In this document: positions 15,798-23,990 of the stretch, piece by piece | Numbering within the stretch: the stretch's first letter is position 1 | Layout of the letters: every line of letters starts with the position of its first letter | Origin: Cytophagales bacterium | Lineage (GTDB): Bacteria; Bacteroidota; Bacteroidia; Cytophagales; Thermoflexibacteraceae | Direction of reading: 5' to 3' | DNA length: 45,514 bases | Assembly (NCBI GenBank): GCA_013298985.1 | Contig: JAAFJS010000015.1 | Span: forward strand, 1-45,514 | Notes under the pieces: generated by a model | What the model was told of the DNA's origin: nothing | The model's database searches: none | What the model saw: only the letters and a program-made list of their open reading frames with translations | Translations under genes and position numbers: made by a program

Positions 15798-16741
15798 CAG
15801 AAACTTTTACGATGACTTACCTGCTCATTTTTTTCTTTCTTTTTTAGTCCAATCATCAGCACGCCCGCCAGCACGAGTAGCGTACCCACTACCTGCCAAA
15901 GACCCACAGGCTCGCCCAAGAAAATATTTGCCATCACAATCGTAGAAATAGGTCCTATCGTGCCTACAATCGCCATATTGCCCGAACCAATCAGCCTGAT
16001 TCCCTCCGCAGTGAGAAAGGCGGGCGCAACCGTCGCAATGATTGCCATCAAAATATTCAGCTCATACACCTCTTGCGGAAAATCCCACAAACCGCTTCCT
16101 TTGGCAAAAAAATAATGAATCAAAATACACAAAGTCGCGACCAACATAATGTAAGAAGTATAAAGAATAGAACCCACACGCGGGATAATGCGCCCACTAC
16201 CCACCAAATAAATGGAATAGGTAAAGGCAGAACCAAAAATAAAAGAAGCACCTAATATGAAGTTTTCTCCTGCAAAAGAAAAATCAGTTACCAATGCCAG
16301 TCCAATCCCTAAGTAGGTCATTATCAAGGCATAAATCTGAGTTGATGTAATTTTTTGTTTGAACAAAATAGCTGTTAAGAAAATAACAATGGTCGGATAA
16401 ACAAACAAAATGAGTCTTTCTAAACTCGCACTGATGTACTGCAAACCCAAAAAATCCAATAAACTCGAACCGTAATAGCCCACAAAACCCATCAGTGGAA
16501 TCAACATTCTGTCTTTCTGGCTCAAATTACTGAGTGGATTCTTTTTATAGTTGTAGAGAATGACTACAAGAAAAAAAGGCATGGAAAAAATCATTCGCAG
16601 GGTCAGTGTAGAAATTGTATCTACGCCGTACCGATACATTAGCTTGACTATCACCGCCTTAGAGCCAAAGCCAATCGCACCCAGCATCACCATACCCACG
16701 CCCGCGATACGCCCAGCATCAAGAGAAAAGTTTTTTGACAT
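15797..16741 (-). CDS. EamA/DMT superfamily transporter
   Basis: 314 residues from the ATG at 16741; the frame extends two codons to a TTG, which is not preferred. About ten hydrophobic helices in two five-helix halves mark the drug/metabolite transporter superfamily. Typical pieces are 'GMVMLGAIGFGSKAVIVKLM', 'YISASLERLILFVYPTIV' and the second-half 'IRLIGSGNMAIVGTIGPIST'. Members move small metabolites or amino acids across the inner membrane, often by exchange or efflux; the substrate here is unknown. The C-terminus is a short basic tail. A TACCTTTG element at 16752-16745 would place the transcript start at about the ATG itself, so the message may be leaderless. Confidence 0.85.
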   Translation of the reverse strand: MSKNFSLDAGRIAGVGMVMLGAIGFGSKAVIVKLMYRYGVDTISTLTLRMIFSMPFFLVVILYNYKKNPLSNLSQKDRMLIPLMGFVGYYGSSLLDFLGLQYISASLERLILFVYPTIVIFLTAILFKQKITSTQIYALIMTYLGIGLALVTDFSFAGENFILGASFIFGSAFTYSIYLVGSGRIIPRVGSILYTSYIMLVATLCILIHYFFAKGSGLWDFPQEVYELNILMAIIATVAPAFLTAEGIRLIGSGNMAIVGTIGPISTIVMANIFLGEPVGLWQVVGTLLVLAGVLMIGLKKKEKNEQVSHRKSF

Positions 16742-16744
16742 ACG

Positions 16745-16752
16745 CAAAGGTA
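16745..16752 (-). promoter_or_regulatory. -7-like element directly before the EamA start codon
   Basis: The minus strand reads TACCTTTG, 3 bp before the ATG at 16741. If used, transcription would begin at or next to the start codon (leaderless mRNA). No TTG lies at 17-23 bp upstream, so it may be chance. Confidence 0.3.
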
Positions 16753-16830
16753 TGAAAACTTAAAATAAATTTCATTTTTTAACATTCCCTTGCAACGCTT
16801 TTTGTTTTTTTTACGAATAGGTGTTAATAT

Positions 16831-16879
16831 CAGTTATCAGTTATCAGTTATCAGTTATCAGTTATCAGTTATCAGTTAT
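16831..16879. repeat. Heptanucleotide tandem array (CAGTTAT)7
   Basis: Seven exact copies of CAGTTAT, then CAATAAT. Because 7 is not a multiple of 3, the array has no stop in one frame and makes a false N-terminal extension (repeat of 'ISYQLSV') of the next gene. It lies 70 bp upstream of the lipoprotein start, where length changes could alter promoter spacing. Confidence 0.85.
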
Positions 16880-16949
16880 CAATAATTTCAAAAAAATAAT
16901 TTATTCGCAATTTTCCGTTAAAATTAAATCAGTTAAAATTAAAATCTAT

Positions 16950-18236
16950 ATGAAAAACTTAAACTTTTGTTTCCTATTGATTATCAGCTTATTACTGCTG
17001 GATAGTTGTGGCGATAAGTGCCAAAATTTGATTACTTACAAGACCCAAGTGCCTGTTTATATGAGCAAGGAACAGCTCGCTAAGTCAGTGTCTTCTATTC
17101 CCGCCAAAGCCTTGACCAATACAGGCAAAATCTGGATTTATGACAAGTATCTCTTTGTCAATGAACTCAATAAGGGGATTCATGTGATTGATAACTCCAA
17201 TCCTAATTTCCCGAAGTCGGTAAGTTTTATCCAAATTCCTGCCAACGTGGATTTGGCGGTCAAAGGCAACGTATTGTATGCAGATAGCCATACGAATTTA
17301 TTAGCGATTGATATTTCTAATCCTCTGCAAATCAAGATTTTAGAAACTATTGAAAATGCTATTCCACCACGATATTTCCAGTCTGACCCTTCCAAAGGCA
17401 TCATCGTCGACTATGAGGAAAAAGAAATAACAGAAGTGGTGGACTGTAATCAATCTTATATAGGCATTGGCAGACCAGCTATTATGGAAGATTTTGCGGT
17501 GAGAGGGAACGCGCTTGGGGCGCAGAGCAATTTTGCTGGGAAATCGGCAACCAGTAACGTGAGCAAGGGCGGTTCTATGGCTCGTTTTGCGCTCTACGAC
17601 AATTACTTATATACTGTCAATCAATCTGCGCTGAAACTTTTTGATGTGAAAAATCCTGCCAAGCCTACATCCGCCGCCAATATTGAGATTGGCTGGGGCA
17701 TCGAAACCATTTTTCCATATAAAAATAATCTCTTTATAGGCTCGATGACGGGTATGCACATTTTTGATAACACAAATCCCTCAAAACCAGTGCTTTTGAG
17801 TACCTACAATCACTTTACCGCCTGCGACCCCGTAGTGGTGGAGGGTGATTATGCCTTTGTAACTTTGCGAACTGACGAAACAGGTGCAAATCGTTGCCCG
17901 CGCGGAGTCAATGTGTTGGACGTGGTCAGTATCATTAATTTACGCAATCCCACACTTATCAAAAGCTACCCCATGAAAAACCCACATGGCTTAGGGATAG
18001 ATAATGCTGACCTTTTCGTGTGCGAGGGCAAGCATGGACTCAAACGCTTTGATGCTACCAAGTTAGAAGCTATTGACAAAAATTTATTGGAACACTTGGA
18101 AGGATTTGATGCGTATGATGTGATTTTGAACGACAAGCTGCTCATCATGGTAGGCAAAGATGGAATTTATCAGTTTGATTATTCCTCTAAAAAGGAGTTG
18201 AAATTGCTAAGTCTGATGAAAGTAGTTCAGGATTAG
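16950..18236 (+). CDS. LVIVD-repeat beta-propeller lipoprotein
   Basis: 428 residues from the ATG at 16950; the longer frame beginning at 16821 runs through the heptamer array and is rejected. A lipoprotein signal ends in 'LLLDSC' (lipidated Cys20). The mature protein has repeated strands of the kind 'IHVIDNSNPNFPKSVSFIQI', 'LLAIDISNPLQIKILETI', 'LKLFDVKNPAKPTSAANI' and 'MHIFDNTNPSKPVLLSTY', the LVIVD repeat that builds a beta-propeller. Such proteins sit on the outer membrane of Bacteroidota and probably bind partners or ligands; no enzyme activity is known. A six- or seven-blade number cannot be settled by eye. It is followed by a small exported protein gene, 170 bp downstream. Confidence 0.82.
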   Translation: MKNLNFCFLLIISLLLLDSCGDKCQNLITYKTQVPVYMSKEQLAKSVSSIPAKALTNTGKIWIYDKYLFVNELNKGIHVIDNSNPNFPKSVSFIQIPANVDLAVKGNVLYADSHTNLLAIDISNPLQIKILETIENAIPPRYFQSDPSKGIIVDYEEKEITEVVDCNQSYIGIGRPAIMEDFAVRGNALGAQSNFAGKSATSNVSKGGSMARFALYDNYLYTVNQSALKLFDVKNPAKPTSAANIEIGWGIETIFPYKNNLFIGSMTGMHIFDNTNPSKPVLLSTYNHFTACDPVVVEGDYAFVTLRTDETGANRCPRGVNVLDVVSIINLRNPTLIKSYPMKNPHGLGIDNADLFVCEGKHGLKRFDATKLEAIDKNLLEHLEGFDAYDVILNDKLLIMVGKDGIYQFDYSSKKELKLLSLMKVVQD

Positions 18237-18264
18237 GTAGTTATGAATTATGAGTTATAAACGG

Positions 18265-18301
18265 TTCGCCGCTGCGATTATGAATTAAGCGCAGCGACGA
18301 A
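18265..18301. repeat. GC-rich hairpin in an AT heptamer context
   Basis: TTCG-C-CGCTGCG (18265-18276) pairs with CGCAGCG-A-CGAA (18290-18301) around a 13-nt loop that itself contains ATTATGAATTA. AT heptamer-like repeats precede it (18239-18260). It may end the LVIVD transcript, but there is no T-run. Confidence 0.45.
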
Positions 18302-18406
18302 TTGTGTAAATTGTTGGTCATCAATATTTTACACGATAATTATAATACAAACAATCATTTTTATTTTTGGTTTTCCAAATGTAGTTTTAGAATAATAAAA
18401 AAAAAC

Positions 18407-18997
18407 ATGAAAAATATAATTATTTTAGCTTTGTTTAACTTATTAGCTTTCAACCAGCTATTAGCCCAAGAAACAAAAAATTTACAAAAGCAGAAAGGCT
18501 TTTTGAGCATGAACGAGATTGGCGTGATGGTGAGTAATGAGTCTGCACTTTACGGCAGTCCTAATGCTCAAGCTATTTCTTTTCATTCTTTCAATGCCTA
18601 CCAAGCCGCGCCCGCCTTTGCGATAGGGCTGGGCGTGGGCATGGATAGTTATCCTGACCGCGTATTAATGCCGCTTACCATTGGTTTTTCAGGTGATTTC
18701 TTGAAAAAAAACATTACTCCTTTTTACCGTTTTTTGATAGGGCATGGGAGTGTGCTAACTAAAAAACCGACTGACAATAGTGGATTCCCTACCCAAGACA
18801 TCAAATTGGGTGGTGGCTTGGTGGTGAATCCTTCTATTGGCTTAAAAGTTTATATTGCTGAGGGTAAGGCTTTTACTTTGCAGTTGGGCTATAAATTCCA
18901 AGAAGCATTTACTGAACAATCCTTTCGCGGAGGTAGCCTTAATCGCCAAGAAGTAACTTTTCGTAGGTTGATGTTTGCGATTGGATTTAGTTTTTAA
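18407..18997 (+). CDS. Small exported protein, probable outer-membrane beta-barrel
   Basis: 196 residues from the ATG at 18407, chosen because it opens a clean signal peptide (to about 20, 'FNQLLAQ'); an in-frame ATG at 18302 adds an unlikely stretch. The mature chain alternates hydrophobic and polar residues ('FAIGLGVGMDSYPDRVLMPL', 'LVVNPSIGLKVYIAE', 'FTLQLGYKFQEAF') and ends in 'FRRLMFAIGFSF', a terminal Phe like that of outer-membrane barrels. Eight strands would fit this size. No family name is recognised. It may be transcribed with the LVIVD gene or separately. Confidence 0.65.
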   Translation: MKNIIILALFNLLAFNQLLAQETKNLQKQKGFLSMNEIGVMVSNESALYGSPNAQAISFHSFNAYQAAPAFAIGLGVGMDSYPDRVLMPLTIGFSGDFLKKNITPFYRFLIGHGSVLTKKPTDNSGFPTQDIKLGGGLVVNPSIGLKVYIAEGKAFTLQLGYKFQEAFTEQSFRGGSLNRQEVTFRRLMFAIGFSF

Positions 18998-19068
18998 ACC
19001 CAGTTCATCTTGCTCATTTTTCTTAATAGACTTCTTGCAAAAGTATTTTTTTAAATCGCCTCACCCTT

Positions 19069-19093
19069 ATTCCCTCCCCTGCTGAGAGGGAAT
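19069..19093. terminator. Possible bidirectional terminator
   Basis: ATTCCCTC (19069-19076) pairs with GAGGGAAT (19086-19093) around a 9-nt loop, between the converging barrel-protein and amidohydrolase genes. Flanks are AT-rich but there is no long T-run. Confidence 0.4.
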
Positions 19094-19118
19094 ATTATTG
19101 TTACTTTCACAAGAAAGT

Positions 19119-22100
19119 CTAATCAATCACGCCGCATCTGCACTGTACACCTATTTTTCTGCCAAACTGCTCTATTTCAGCATAGTCGCCGCGCATAGCG
19201 GGGCGTTGGGTAGGCATTCCTCCTTTTTTGGCACTTATCATTTTCTGAATGAGGCGATTGCGTTCTGCACTTGCCTCCTCGCGCAGTTTCAAATCTTTCT
19301 CAATGTCAAAATAGATTGTGCCATCTACGATTGTTTTTTCTGCTTTGGCATAGATAGAAAGTGGATTGTCAGACCACAGCACCACGTCTGCATCTTTGCC
19401 TACTTTCACACTACCCGTTTTGCCGTCCAAGTGCATCATTTTTGCAGGATTTAGCGTTACCATTTTCCAAGCATCTTCCTCTGCCATGCCTGTATATTTG
19501 ACTGATTTGGCGGCTTCTTGGTTGAGCCTGCGCGCCATCTCTGCGTCATCAGAATTAATGGCAGTAACTACGCCCGCCTTGGTCAGTAGGCTGGGGTTTT
19601 GAGGAATGGCATCATAGACCTCGTATTTGTAGCCCCACCAATCCGCAAAAGATGAGCCTGCCGCGCCATGTTTTGCCATCTTGTCTGCTACTTTATATCC
19701 TTCCAAAATGTGTGTAAAAGTATTGACTTTGAAACCAAAATTATCCGCCACTTTCATCAGCATATTGATTTCGGACTGCACGTAAGAGTGGCAGGTAATG
19801 AAGCGTTTTTTGTTCAGAATCTCTACCAAAGCCTCCATTTGTAGGTCGCGTCGTGTGCCGCTTGGGTTGGTTGTTCTATTTTTTTCATATTCTTTGGCTC
19901 GCGTGAAGGCATCAACAAAACTTTGCTCTACGCCCATGCGCGTCTGAGGGAAGCGCGCCATGCCCACAATACCACCACCAAACGAACGCTTTACATTTTC
20001 GCCCAAGGCAAACTTGATGAAACCATCTGCGCCCTGCCACTTCATTTGCTCAGGAGATAGCCCCCAGCGAAACTTGACAATGCCTGACTGCCCACCAATG
20101 GGATTTGCCGAACCATGCAAGAGTTGCGCGCCTATCACCCCCCCCGAAAGCTGGCGATAAATATTGACATCTTCCGAATTAATCACATCTGCCATGCGGA
20201 CTTCGGAACTCACCGAATTTACACCTTCGTTTGTACCGTTCAGAGCTATGTGCGAGTGTTCGTCTATAATGCCTGAAGTGAGGTGCTTGCCCGTTCCATC
20301 TATCACTTTTGCGCCTGTGGCGGTCAAGTTTTGCCCTATTTTTTCAATTTTACCGTTATTCACCAGCACATCTGTATTTTTCAAAATTCCTTCTTTTTCA
20401 TTTGTCCAGACAGTGGCATTTTTAATTAAAATAAGTTCATTCTTAGGCACTTCGCTACTCCCAAAGGCGGTAAAAGGATAAATAATTTTACCCATTTCAG
20501 GTAGTTTCTCCTCTTTTTTTGCTTCGTCTTTTTTTGCTTCGTCTTTCAGTTCTGCGGTTTTTTCGGCTGTCCACGAGAGCCATTTACCGTTTTCGTCCTG
20601 TCCTTCGCCGTAAAGTTTGCCTTCTACTATGCCGCTTAATCTCACCTTTTTACTTGCCTTGTCAAAAGTCAAAGTGAGCAGTTTTCCTTCTAATGAACCG
20701 CTTGTATTGAACTTAATGGTATCTTTATTTACCTTAAAATCAGGCTTATCTGCTTTTCCTGAGATTTTCAGCATTAAAGGTTCGCTGCCCACTGAGAGCT
20801 TGTAATCGCCGCGAATATCCAACACGTTCATATCCGTAATCATGTATTTTTTGCCTTGAATCCAGTTTTCGTAAATTGTATTTTCTTTATCAAAAATCTC
20901 TTTGGAAGTTATCAAAAAATTGGCAATCATGCCTTTTTTGAGGCTACCAAGCATATTTTCTGCGCCTATCAGCTTCGCGGGCGTAAAAGTAATTGCTTTG
21001 AGTGCCGTTTGTTTATCTAAACCATTTTCTATGGCTTTTTGAATATTTTTGATAAAATCTGCTTTACTTTTCAAGCCATCTGCGGTAAATGCAAACTCAA
21101 TCCCTGCCTTTGCGACTGCGCTTGGGTTCGTGGGCGCAAGTTCCCAATGCTTCATTTCTGCCAAAGAAATCATTTGTGCATCATACGCATCGTCCACATC
21201 ATACGCGTCAGGAAAATTGACAGTCAAAATAAGCGGTGCATTGCTCGCCTTGATGTCTGCAATACGTTGGTATTCATCACCTGCACTCTTGATAATGAAC
21301 TGCTTGCCAAATTCATCACCAATTTTATCAGCACGCAACAGATTGAGTTTGTTGCTTGCCTCAATGATTTGTGGCAAAGCCCAGTTTTTATTCCAGTAAT
21401 CCAAAGAAATATTGTATTCTGTGCTTCCTGCTTGGGCTTTGTACCAGAGTGCGTCTAAGGCAGTCTGCCTGAGCAGTGCAATCACGCCCATCATGGAGGA
21501 AGGATAATTTTGGGGACTTGTGCCTTTGTTCATGGCATAATGTGCCGCCGTTTCGCTTTTCAGCACAAGGCTGTGTTCCTTGCCATCTGCCAAGCTCACG
21601 AGCGCGCCAGTGCCACGCGCAATCCCGTCTGTAAAGTGCGTGCTTACTGCGCCAAAGCCCAAGTCGCGCAAAGCCTTTGCGTTCATTGGATTTGCCACAA
21701 ATAGCTCATTTCCACGTATTTCGGGTTTGATGGCTTCATTCCAACTGTACGCCCCTTTTTTGTTGGTTACGTACTGCTCATTGAAAAAGGACGCGCGAAA
21801 ACCGCCTTCGCCGCCGCCTTGGGGCTTGGGTTTGTCGATGCCATAATCGCTGTAAATGTCGACCATAGAAGGATAAACGAATTTGCCTTTCAAGTCGACT
21901 ACGACCGCGCCACTTGGAATGGGCAAGTTTGTACCCACTGCCTCGACCTTGCCTTTGGCGATAATTAAGGTGGCATTGGCGATAGTAGTCTGATAATCAA
22001 CGACAGCGGTGGCATTGGTAAAGGCATACAGTTCGGGGCGTTTGTCGTGTGAGCCGTTCACTGGGAAGGTTTCTTGCGCGTAGGAAGCAAAAGTCAGGCA

Positions 22101-22139
22101 CGCAAAAAGCAGGACGCAGAATAAAAAATGTTTTATCAT
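19119..22139 (-). CDS. Exported tandem amidohydrolase-superfamily protein
   Basis: 1006 residues with a signal peptide (about 1-21, 'FASYAQ'). Two amidohydrolase domains in a row: the first (about 40-440) has lost the metal motif (where HxH is expected it reads 'YPSMVDIYSDYG'), while the second (about 590-1000) keeps it: 'LTSGIIDEHSHIALNG' (HxH), 'ITCHSYVQSE' and 'NTFTHILEGYK' (His ligands) and 'AINSDDAEMAR' (Asp). A beta-rich linker with a Lys/Glu run ('KDEAKKDEAKKEEK') joins them. Such periplasmic hydrolases cut amide bonds of small or cyclic peptides or dipeptides; substrate unknown. The first domain may be structural. It is single in its unit; a strong terminator for the upstream genes separates them. 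Confidence 0.82.
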   Translation of the reverse strand: MIKHFLFCVLLFACLTFASYAQETFPVNGSHDKRPELYAFTNATAVVDYQTTIANATLIIAKGKVEAVGTNLPIPSGAVVVDLKGKFVYPSMVDIYSDYGIDKPKPQGGGEGGFRASFFNEQYVTNKKGAYSWNEAIKPEIRGNELFVANPMNAKALRDLGFGAVSTHFTDGIARGTGALVSLADGKEHSLVLKSETAAHYAMNKGTSPQNYPSSMMGVIALLRQTALDALWYKAQAGSTEYNISLDYWNKNWALPQIIEASNKLNLLRADKIGDEFGKQFIIKSAGDEYQRIADIKASNAPLILTVNFPDAYDVDDAYDAQMISLAEMKHWELAPTNPSAVAKAGIEFAFTADGLKSKADFIKNIQKAIENGLDKQTALKAITFTPAKLIGAENMLGSLKKGMIANFLITSKEIFDKENTIYENWIQGKKYMITDMNVLDIRGDYKLSVGSEPLMLKISGKADKPDFKVNKDTIKFNTSGSLEGKLLTLTFDKASKKVRLSGIVEGKLYGEGQDENGKWLSWTAEKTAELKDEAKKDEAKKEEKLPEMGKIIYPFTAFGSSEVPKNELILIKNATVWTNEKEGILKNTDVLVNNGKIEKIGQNLTATGAKVIDGTGKHLTSGIIDEHSHIALNGTNEGVNSVSSEVRMADVINSEDVNIYRQLSGGVIGAQLLHGSANPIGGQSGIVKFRWGLSPEQMKWQGADGFIKFALGENVKRSFGGGIVGMARFPQTRMGVEQSFVDAFTRAKEYEKNRTTNPSGTRRDLQMEALVEILNKKRFITCHSYVQSEINMLMKVADNFGFKVNTFTHILEGYKVADKMAKHGAAGSSFADWWGYKYEVYDAIPQNPSLLTKAGVVTAINSDDAEMARRLNQEAAKSVKYTGMAEEDAWKMVTLNPAKMMHLDGKTGSVKVGKDADVVLWSDNPLSIYAKAEKTIVDGTIYFDIEKDLKLREEASAERNRLIQKMISAKKGGMPTQRPAMRGDYAEIEQFGRKIGVQCRCGVID

Positions 22140-22288
22140 AAAAATAGCTGTTTTGTTTGTTAAAAAATGAGTTTTGGAGAGAAAAAAATAATAAAACCTG
22201 ATAATCAGGCGATTAAAAAACGGTTTGCTTTGTATAGCTAAATATAAAAATCAAATTTGAATTAACAAAATGTAAGACTGATTTATAA

Positions 22289-22327
22289 AAAAAGAGGACA
22301 AAGTTTCTGAAACTTTGCCCTCTTTTT
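22289..22327 (-). terminator. Intrinsic terminator of the 22348-23626 gene pair
   Basis: A stem of AAAAAGAGG-A-CAAAGTTT against AAACTTTG-C-CCTCTTTTT (one mismatch, 3-nt loop CTG). On the minus strand the stem ends in a T-run. It lies 21 bp after the stop of the gene at 22348. Confidence 0.8.
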
Positions 22328-22347
22328 AAATTTTTCATGAATAAAAA

Positions 22348-22926
22348 CTACCCTTTTTTGGTTTCACTCACACGAATATCGCCCAGCATTACGTCCCAAT
22401 AGCCAATTTCTCTGCCATTGATTTGCGTTTTTTTGCGCTCTACATAAATGGTGATGTCTTTTTTGGTCGTATCCACATACTTCATGCCTTCTTTGGTAAT
22501 GCCCTCGAACTTCTGATAAATGGTGATAACGCCCACGTATTTTCCATCAGGCTGACGCTGCAAGTCGCTGATATACTGAATATTAAACCAATCAATTTTG
22601 ACTTTTTGGTAGTTCAGAGCCATCAATCTTTGCAGGTATTTGCGGACAGGATAATATTTGATTTCCTTGCGGCTCAGTGCCGAAACTCCCATCTGGCTTC
22701 CTTCCATAAAAAGCTCCATGGCGCGGTCTATGGCGCGGTTTGCCTCAGAAAAAGGTGTTTTCTTGTCGCCAATCATGCTGATATACTTACTCAAATCTTT
22801 GACTTTTTCCAAAGCCAGCGAATCTACGGCTATTTTGCGCTCTGGACTAAGCTCAGGCTGGGCAATGGCACTCAGGGCAAAAGCCAGCAAACAGAATACG
22901 ACAATACATATTTGCTTTTTTATCAT
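22348..22926 (-). CDS. Exported protein, function unknown
   Basis: 192 residues with a signal peptide (about 1-22, 'LSAIAQ'). The mature part begins helical and charged, includes 'FSEANRAIDRAMELFMEGSQ' and ends beta-rich ('GKYVGVITIYQKFEG', 'DITIYVERKKTQING', 'GYWDVMLGDIRVSE'). A domain with this ending resembles small periplasmic NTF2-like or lipoprotein-type folds of Bacteroidota, but I cannot name it. It is the second gene of a two-gene unit: 34 bp after the lipoprotein gene at 22961 on the same strand, followed by a strong terminator. Confidence 0.65.
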   Translation of the reverse strand: MIKKQICIVVFCLLAFALSAIAQPELSPERKIAVDSLALEKVKDLSKYISMIGDKKTPFSEANRAIDRAMELFMEGSQMGVSALSRKEIKYYPVRKYLQRLMALNYQKVKIDWFNIQYISDLQRQPDGKYVGVITIYQKFEGITKEGMKYVDTTKKDITIYVERKKTQINGREIGYWDVMLGDIRVSETKKG

Positions 22927-22960
22927 ATTTTTGATGTTTTAGATTTTTTAAAGCCAATCA

Positions 22961-23626
22961 TTATTTTTTTCTCATCAGTTCCAGTTCCTTAATTTTACCA
23001 TTGCCGTCATACATGATGTTGTCAATCGTATTAAGGTTTTTCTTTTGGTCTTTGATGTACTCCAAATATTTTTTGATGGTAGTGGGCTTGTCATAGTCCT
23101 TTTCACCACCAAACACGCCAATCGCGATAAGTACGGGCGTTTCGGGCGAGGCAAATAGCTTGAGCGCATCTGCAATGTAATTATTTGCTTCTGCGGCATT
23201 AGGGGCGGCAATGATACGCGCAAAATAGTCATTCAAGGTGAGCTTTGCAGGCTTTAATTTTGCTTCTTTCTCTGCGTTGAGCCTTGCTTCTTCTTCTGCT
23301 TTGCGTTTTGCCTCTGCAATGTCTGCTTTTTTCTTGCTGATTTTTTCCTCTGCCTTTTTAATCATCGCGATAACGTCTGGGTCATTGAGGTTCATCGCCT
23401 TGATACGTGCCAAATCTCGTTCCAATTCTTCGGGACTTTTGTTGGTATCTGCCAACAGTGCCTGCAAGTCCGTCTTTGCCTGGCTTACTTTGGCGGCGCG
23501 TTCCTGTGCGGCTTGCTGTTCTGCTAATTTTTTCTTGTTGCCGCAACTTGTCGTGGTGAAACTGGCAAAGGCAATCAAACACAACAACAGGAGGGTAAAT
23601 ACGTTTTTACTTAATGTAATTTTCAT
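22961..23626 (-). CDS. Coiled-coil lipoprotein, function unknown
   Basis: 221 residues with a lipoprotein signal ending 'FTTTSC' (lipidated Cys28). Residues about 32-130 are a long Lys/Glu/Ala-rich coiled coil ('EEKISKKKADIAEAKRKAEE'). The C-terminal third ('LTLNDYFARIIAAPNAAEAN', 'VLIAIGVFGGEKDYDKPT') resembles a segment seen in nucleoid- or DUF-type lipoproteins but is not recognised. It is exported to the periplasm and anchored in a membrane. Probably co-transcribed with the gene at 22348, since only 34 bp separate them. Confidence 0.65.
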   Translation of the reverse strand: MKITLSKNVFTLLLLCLIAFASFTTTSCGNKKKLAEQQAAQERAAKVSQAKTDLQALLADTNKSPEELERDLARIKAMNLNDPDVIAMIKKAEEKISKKKADIAEAKRKAEEEARLNAEKEAKLKPAKLTLNDYFARIIAAPNAAEANNYIADALKLFASPETPVLIAIGVFGGEKDYDKPTTIKKYLEYIKDQKKNLNTIDNIMYDGNGKIKELELMRKK

Positions 23627-23990
23627 AATGATTCAATTAAATTTTAGTGATTAGAATGAGTAGCGATTCAGTAGTTAATTTTCTCTGAAACAACTAAGCA
23701 CGAATTTAGCTGGTAAAAGTATAAAAACTTCCTTAATTTCGATTCTTTCCAAAAATTTCTTTCTCGGAATAACAAACGCATTTATATATGTGTTAGTTTT
23801 TGGTTATCTCATTGGAATAACAACTTTGATAAGACTGAAATACCACTTTGATAGAATTTATCGGTTAATGATAGTCTTTTAACTGTTATTTTGCGTTGAA
23901 ACTACTACACTAACAAAGGGCAAAAATCTTAGATTCACTTACAGCATAATTTTGCCTATGTGAATTTTTATATATTAATTTGGTGAAATT
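23627..23990. other. 364-bp divergent spacer
   Basis: No gene. It separates the divergent lipoprotein and histidine kinase genes. The plus strand has TAATTTTG at 23947-23954, a possible -7 box for the kinase, flanked by a 6-bp inverted repeat ATTCAC (23933-23938) / GTGAAT (23960-23965). There is no good -33 partner. Confidence 0.4.

Noticed and set aside
16831-16879. CRISPR-like repeats
   Set aside because: Seven-base units with no spacers; a simple tandem array.
16821-16949. In-frame extension of the LVIVD gene through the heptamer array
   Set aside because: The extension is the repeat 'ISYQLSV' read from CAGTTAT units and would hide the clear lipoprotein signal starting at 16950.
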